Position numbers and translations under genes: made by a program. From Aminobacter carboxidus (GTDB taxonomy: Bacteria > Pseudomonadota > Alphaproteobacteria > Rhizobiales > Rhizobiaceae), in contig NZ_JACZEP010000003.1 in NCBI RefSeq assembly GCF_014863355.1, forward strand, positions 434,001-498,000: a stretch of 64,000 nucleotides of DNA, written 5' to 3'. Shown here one piece after another: positions 62,960 through 64,000 of this stretch; the stretch's first letter is position 1, and every line of letters starts with the position of its first letter. A model generated the notes under the pieces. It did not search any database, was not told the origin of the DNA, and was given only the letters and a program-made list of their open reading frames with translations.

Positions 62960-64000
62960 ATGTCGCGGCATAAGGGTTATCGTTCCTTGAAATTCGGCGT
63001 GCTTTTTCTCGCTTTGCTTGCGATTTTTCCGCTCGGCCTGCTGTTGCGGAGCACGCCCGTGCTGCGCAAGCCATTTTGGATATGCTTCGGTGCCCTGCCG
63101 TTTTTTGCCGCCGCCATCCCTCTATTCGATGTAGGCCTCCTGTCCTGGGCTGGTCGTTGGGTGGGTTTTGTCTATGGTCTTCAGATATCGATTGTCGATA
63201 TTCTTGCCGCCTCCGCTCTTTTTGCAATGCCGCGTGGCAAGTTGCCGCTGTGGTGCAAGCTGCCGTTTCTTTTCTACATTCTCGCCGCTGCCCTTTCGCT
63301 GCTACAAGCCGCCGAGCCGGTAGCTGCGAGTTTCGGTGTGCTGCAATTCGCCCGCATCTTCCTGGTGATGGTGGTCGTGGCACGCGCCAGCACTTCTGAT
63401 CCAGAAGTGCCCTTGTTGATGCTCAAAGGCATGGCGATTGGTATTGCGGCGCATTTCGTAGCTGTCTTGTACCAGCGGTTCCAGCTTCACCTGCCGCAGA
63501 CGATGGGCCTCTTCATCCATCAAAACACGCTCGGCATGGCAGCACATTTCGTCCTCTTCCCGCATCTTGCCCTGCTTCTGGCTGGCTACCGCAATGTCCG
63601 TTATCTGGTCACCACTGTTGTGGCGACCATCGTCGTCGTCGTTTTCACGGCGTCGCGCGCGGCAGTCGGCTTTTCGGTCATAGGCCTGGGGACGCTGTTC
63701 GTGACGCAGGCGCTTGCAGGCCTGACACAGCGCAAGATGGCGGTCGGCTTTGCCGCGCTCGCCTCCCTTCTGATCGTGGCGCCGCTGGCGATTTCCACCT
63801 TTTCCAACCGCTTCGAGCTCAATCCGCTGGGCGAAAGCCAGTATGACGAGCGTGCTGCCTTCAATCGCGCAGCGTCCTTCATCCTCGATGACCATCCGCT
63901 CGGCGTTGGCATCAATCACTATGTCCACGTTGCGCGAGACCTCGGTTACTCCGAGCGCGCCGGCGTCATCGGCTTTGAAGGCAATCGCAACAACATTGTC
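62960..64000 (+). CDS. O-antigen polymerase/ligase-family membrane protein (partial, runs off window end)
   Basis: 347 codons from MSRHKGYRSLKFGVLFLALLAIFPLG stay open to the window end. The protein has many hydrophobic segments (LGLLLR, GFVYGLQISIVDILAAS, YLVTTVVATIVVVVFTASRAAVGF). Its Wzy_C-like region reads FNRAASFILDDHPLGVGINHYVH followed by RDLGYSERAGVIGFEGNRNN, typical of O-antigen ligase/polymerase proteins, where a periplasmic loop with conserved His/Arg acts on undecaprenyl-linked glycans. It therefore polymerises or transfers a polysaccharide repeat unit. An in-frame TGA just upstream supports this start; the ribosome site is weak. Confidence 0.85.
   Translation, partial: MSRHKGYRSLKFGVLFLALLAIFPLGLLLRSTPVLRKPFWICFGALPFFAAAIPLFDVGLLSWAGRWVGFVYGLQISIVDILAASALFAMPRGKLPLWCKLPFLFYILAAALSLLQAAEPVAASFGVLQFARIFLVMVVVARASTSDPEVPLLMLKGMAIGIAAHFVAVLYQRFQLHLPQTMGLFIHQNTLGMAAHFVLFPHLALLLAGYRNVRYLVTTVVATIVVVVFTASRAAVGFSVIGLGTLFVTQALAGLTQRKMAVGFAALASLLIVAPLAISTFSNRFELNPLGESQYDERAAFNRAASFILDDHPLGVGINHYVHVARDLGYSERAGVIGFEGNRNNIV

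Noticed and set aside
1-64000. tRNA, rRNA, CRISPR arrays, transposases, phage genes
   Set aside because: Looked for on both strands; no tRNA-like cloverleaf, repeat-spacer pattern, insertion-sequence gene or phage gene was recognised by eye.

Overview
This window reads as GC-rich chromosomal DNA of an alphaproteobacterium of the order Hyphomicrobiales, most like the Mesorhizobium/Aminobacter (Phyllobacteriaceae) group. The evidence is the PhnW-PhnY-PhnA phosphonate route known from Sinorhizobium, many LysR and ABC systems, methylamine-type catabolism and a RIME-like palindromic repeat. This placement is inferred from gene content; no rRNA or tRNA gene was seen.

Layout. (1) 1-10792: a 2-aminoethylphosphonate (AEP) locus. 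It holds the importer (binding protein, ATPase, start of a permease), a DMT permease, phnY, phnA, phnW and a Na/Pi transporter, all on the minus strand, with a divergent LysR gene. (2) 10793-14000: small accessory genes (YciI-like protein, LysR, glutathione S-transferase, SMR transporter). (3) 14063-25178: a methylated-amine/betaine demethylation block. It has a Rieske oxygenase, its flavin/2Fe-2S reductase, two dimethylglycine/sarcosine dehydrogenase-like proteins with GcvT-type tails, and DeoR, LysR and GATase-AraC regulators. (4) 25461-41033: a large catabolic cluster of unknown substrate. It has a GlpD-like oxidoreductase, tautomerase, RraA-like protein, LysR, a five-gene Dpp/Opp-type importer, an Asp/Glu-racemase-fold enzyme, aldehyde dehydrogenase, a variant M19 dipeptidase, a PYROXD2/CrtI-like oxidoreductase, a muconolactone-isomerase-like protein and a DapA-family lyase. 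(5) 41061-44010: gene remains, namely an IclR regulator without its DNA-binding domain and a frameshifted, truncated PotD/B/C-type importer. (6) 44286-64000: a biosynthetic and polysaccharide island. It has a TolC-like lipoprotein, a one-module type I PKS (KS-AT-KR-DH-ACP-TE) and, divergently, an NRPS (formyltransferase, degenerate C, split A domain with an inserted luciferase-like monooxygenase, PCP). The NRPS is coupled to a phosphopantetheinyl transferase, a GT4 glycosyltransferase and an SGNH-like secreted protein. A GH9-type glycosidase and an O-antigen polymerase/ligase-like protein (cut by the window end) follow.

How they work together. Region 1 should import AEP and convert it through phosphonoacetaldehyde and phosphonoacetate to acetate and phosphate. 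Region 3 should strip methyl groups from a betaine-like compound toward glycine. Region 4 shares a palindromic LysR-box operator between its two plus-strand transcription units, so it looks like one regulon. The most novel part is region 6. The NRPS A domain carries a signature read by eye as DILQLGMIWK, close to the glycine code, and is interrupted by a monooxygenase as in myxothiazol-type glycine modules, with a formyltransferase in front. The NRPS has no intact C or TE domain and the PKS ends in a TE. This suggests a two-protein line in which the NRPS loads formylated, oxidised glycine and the PKS extends and releases it, inside a locus whose other genes make and trim polysaccharide.
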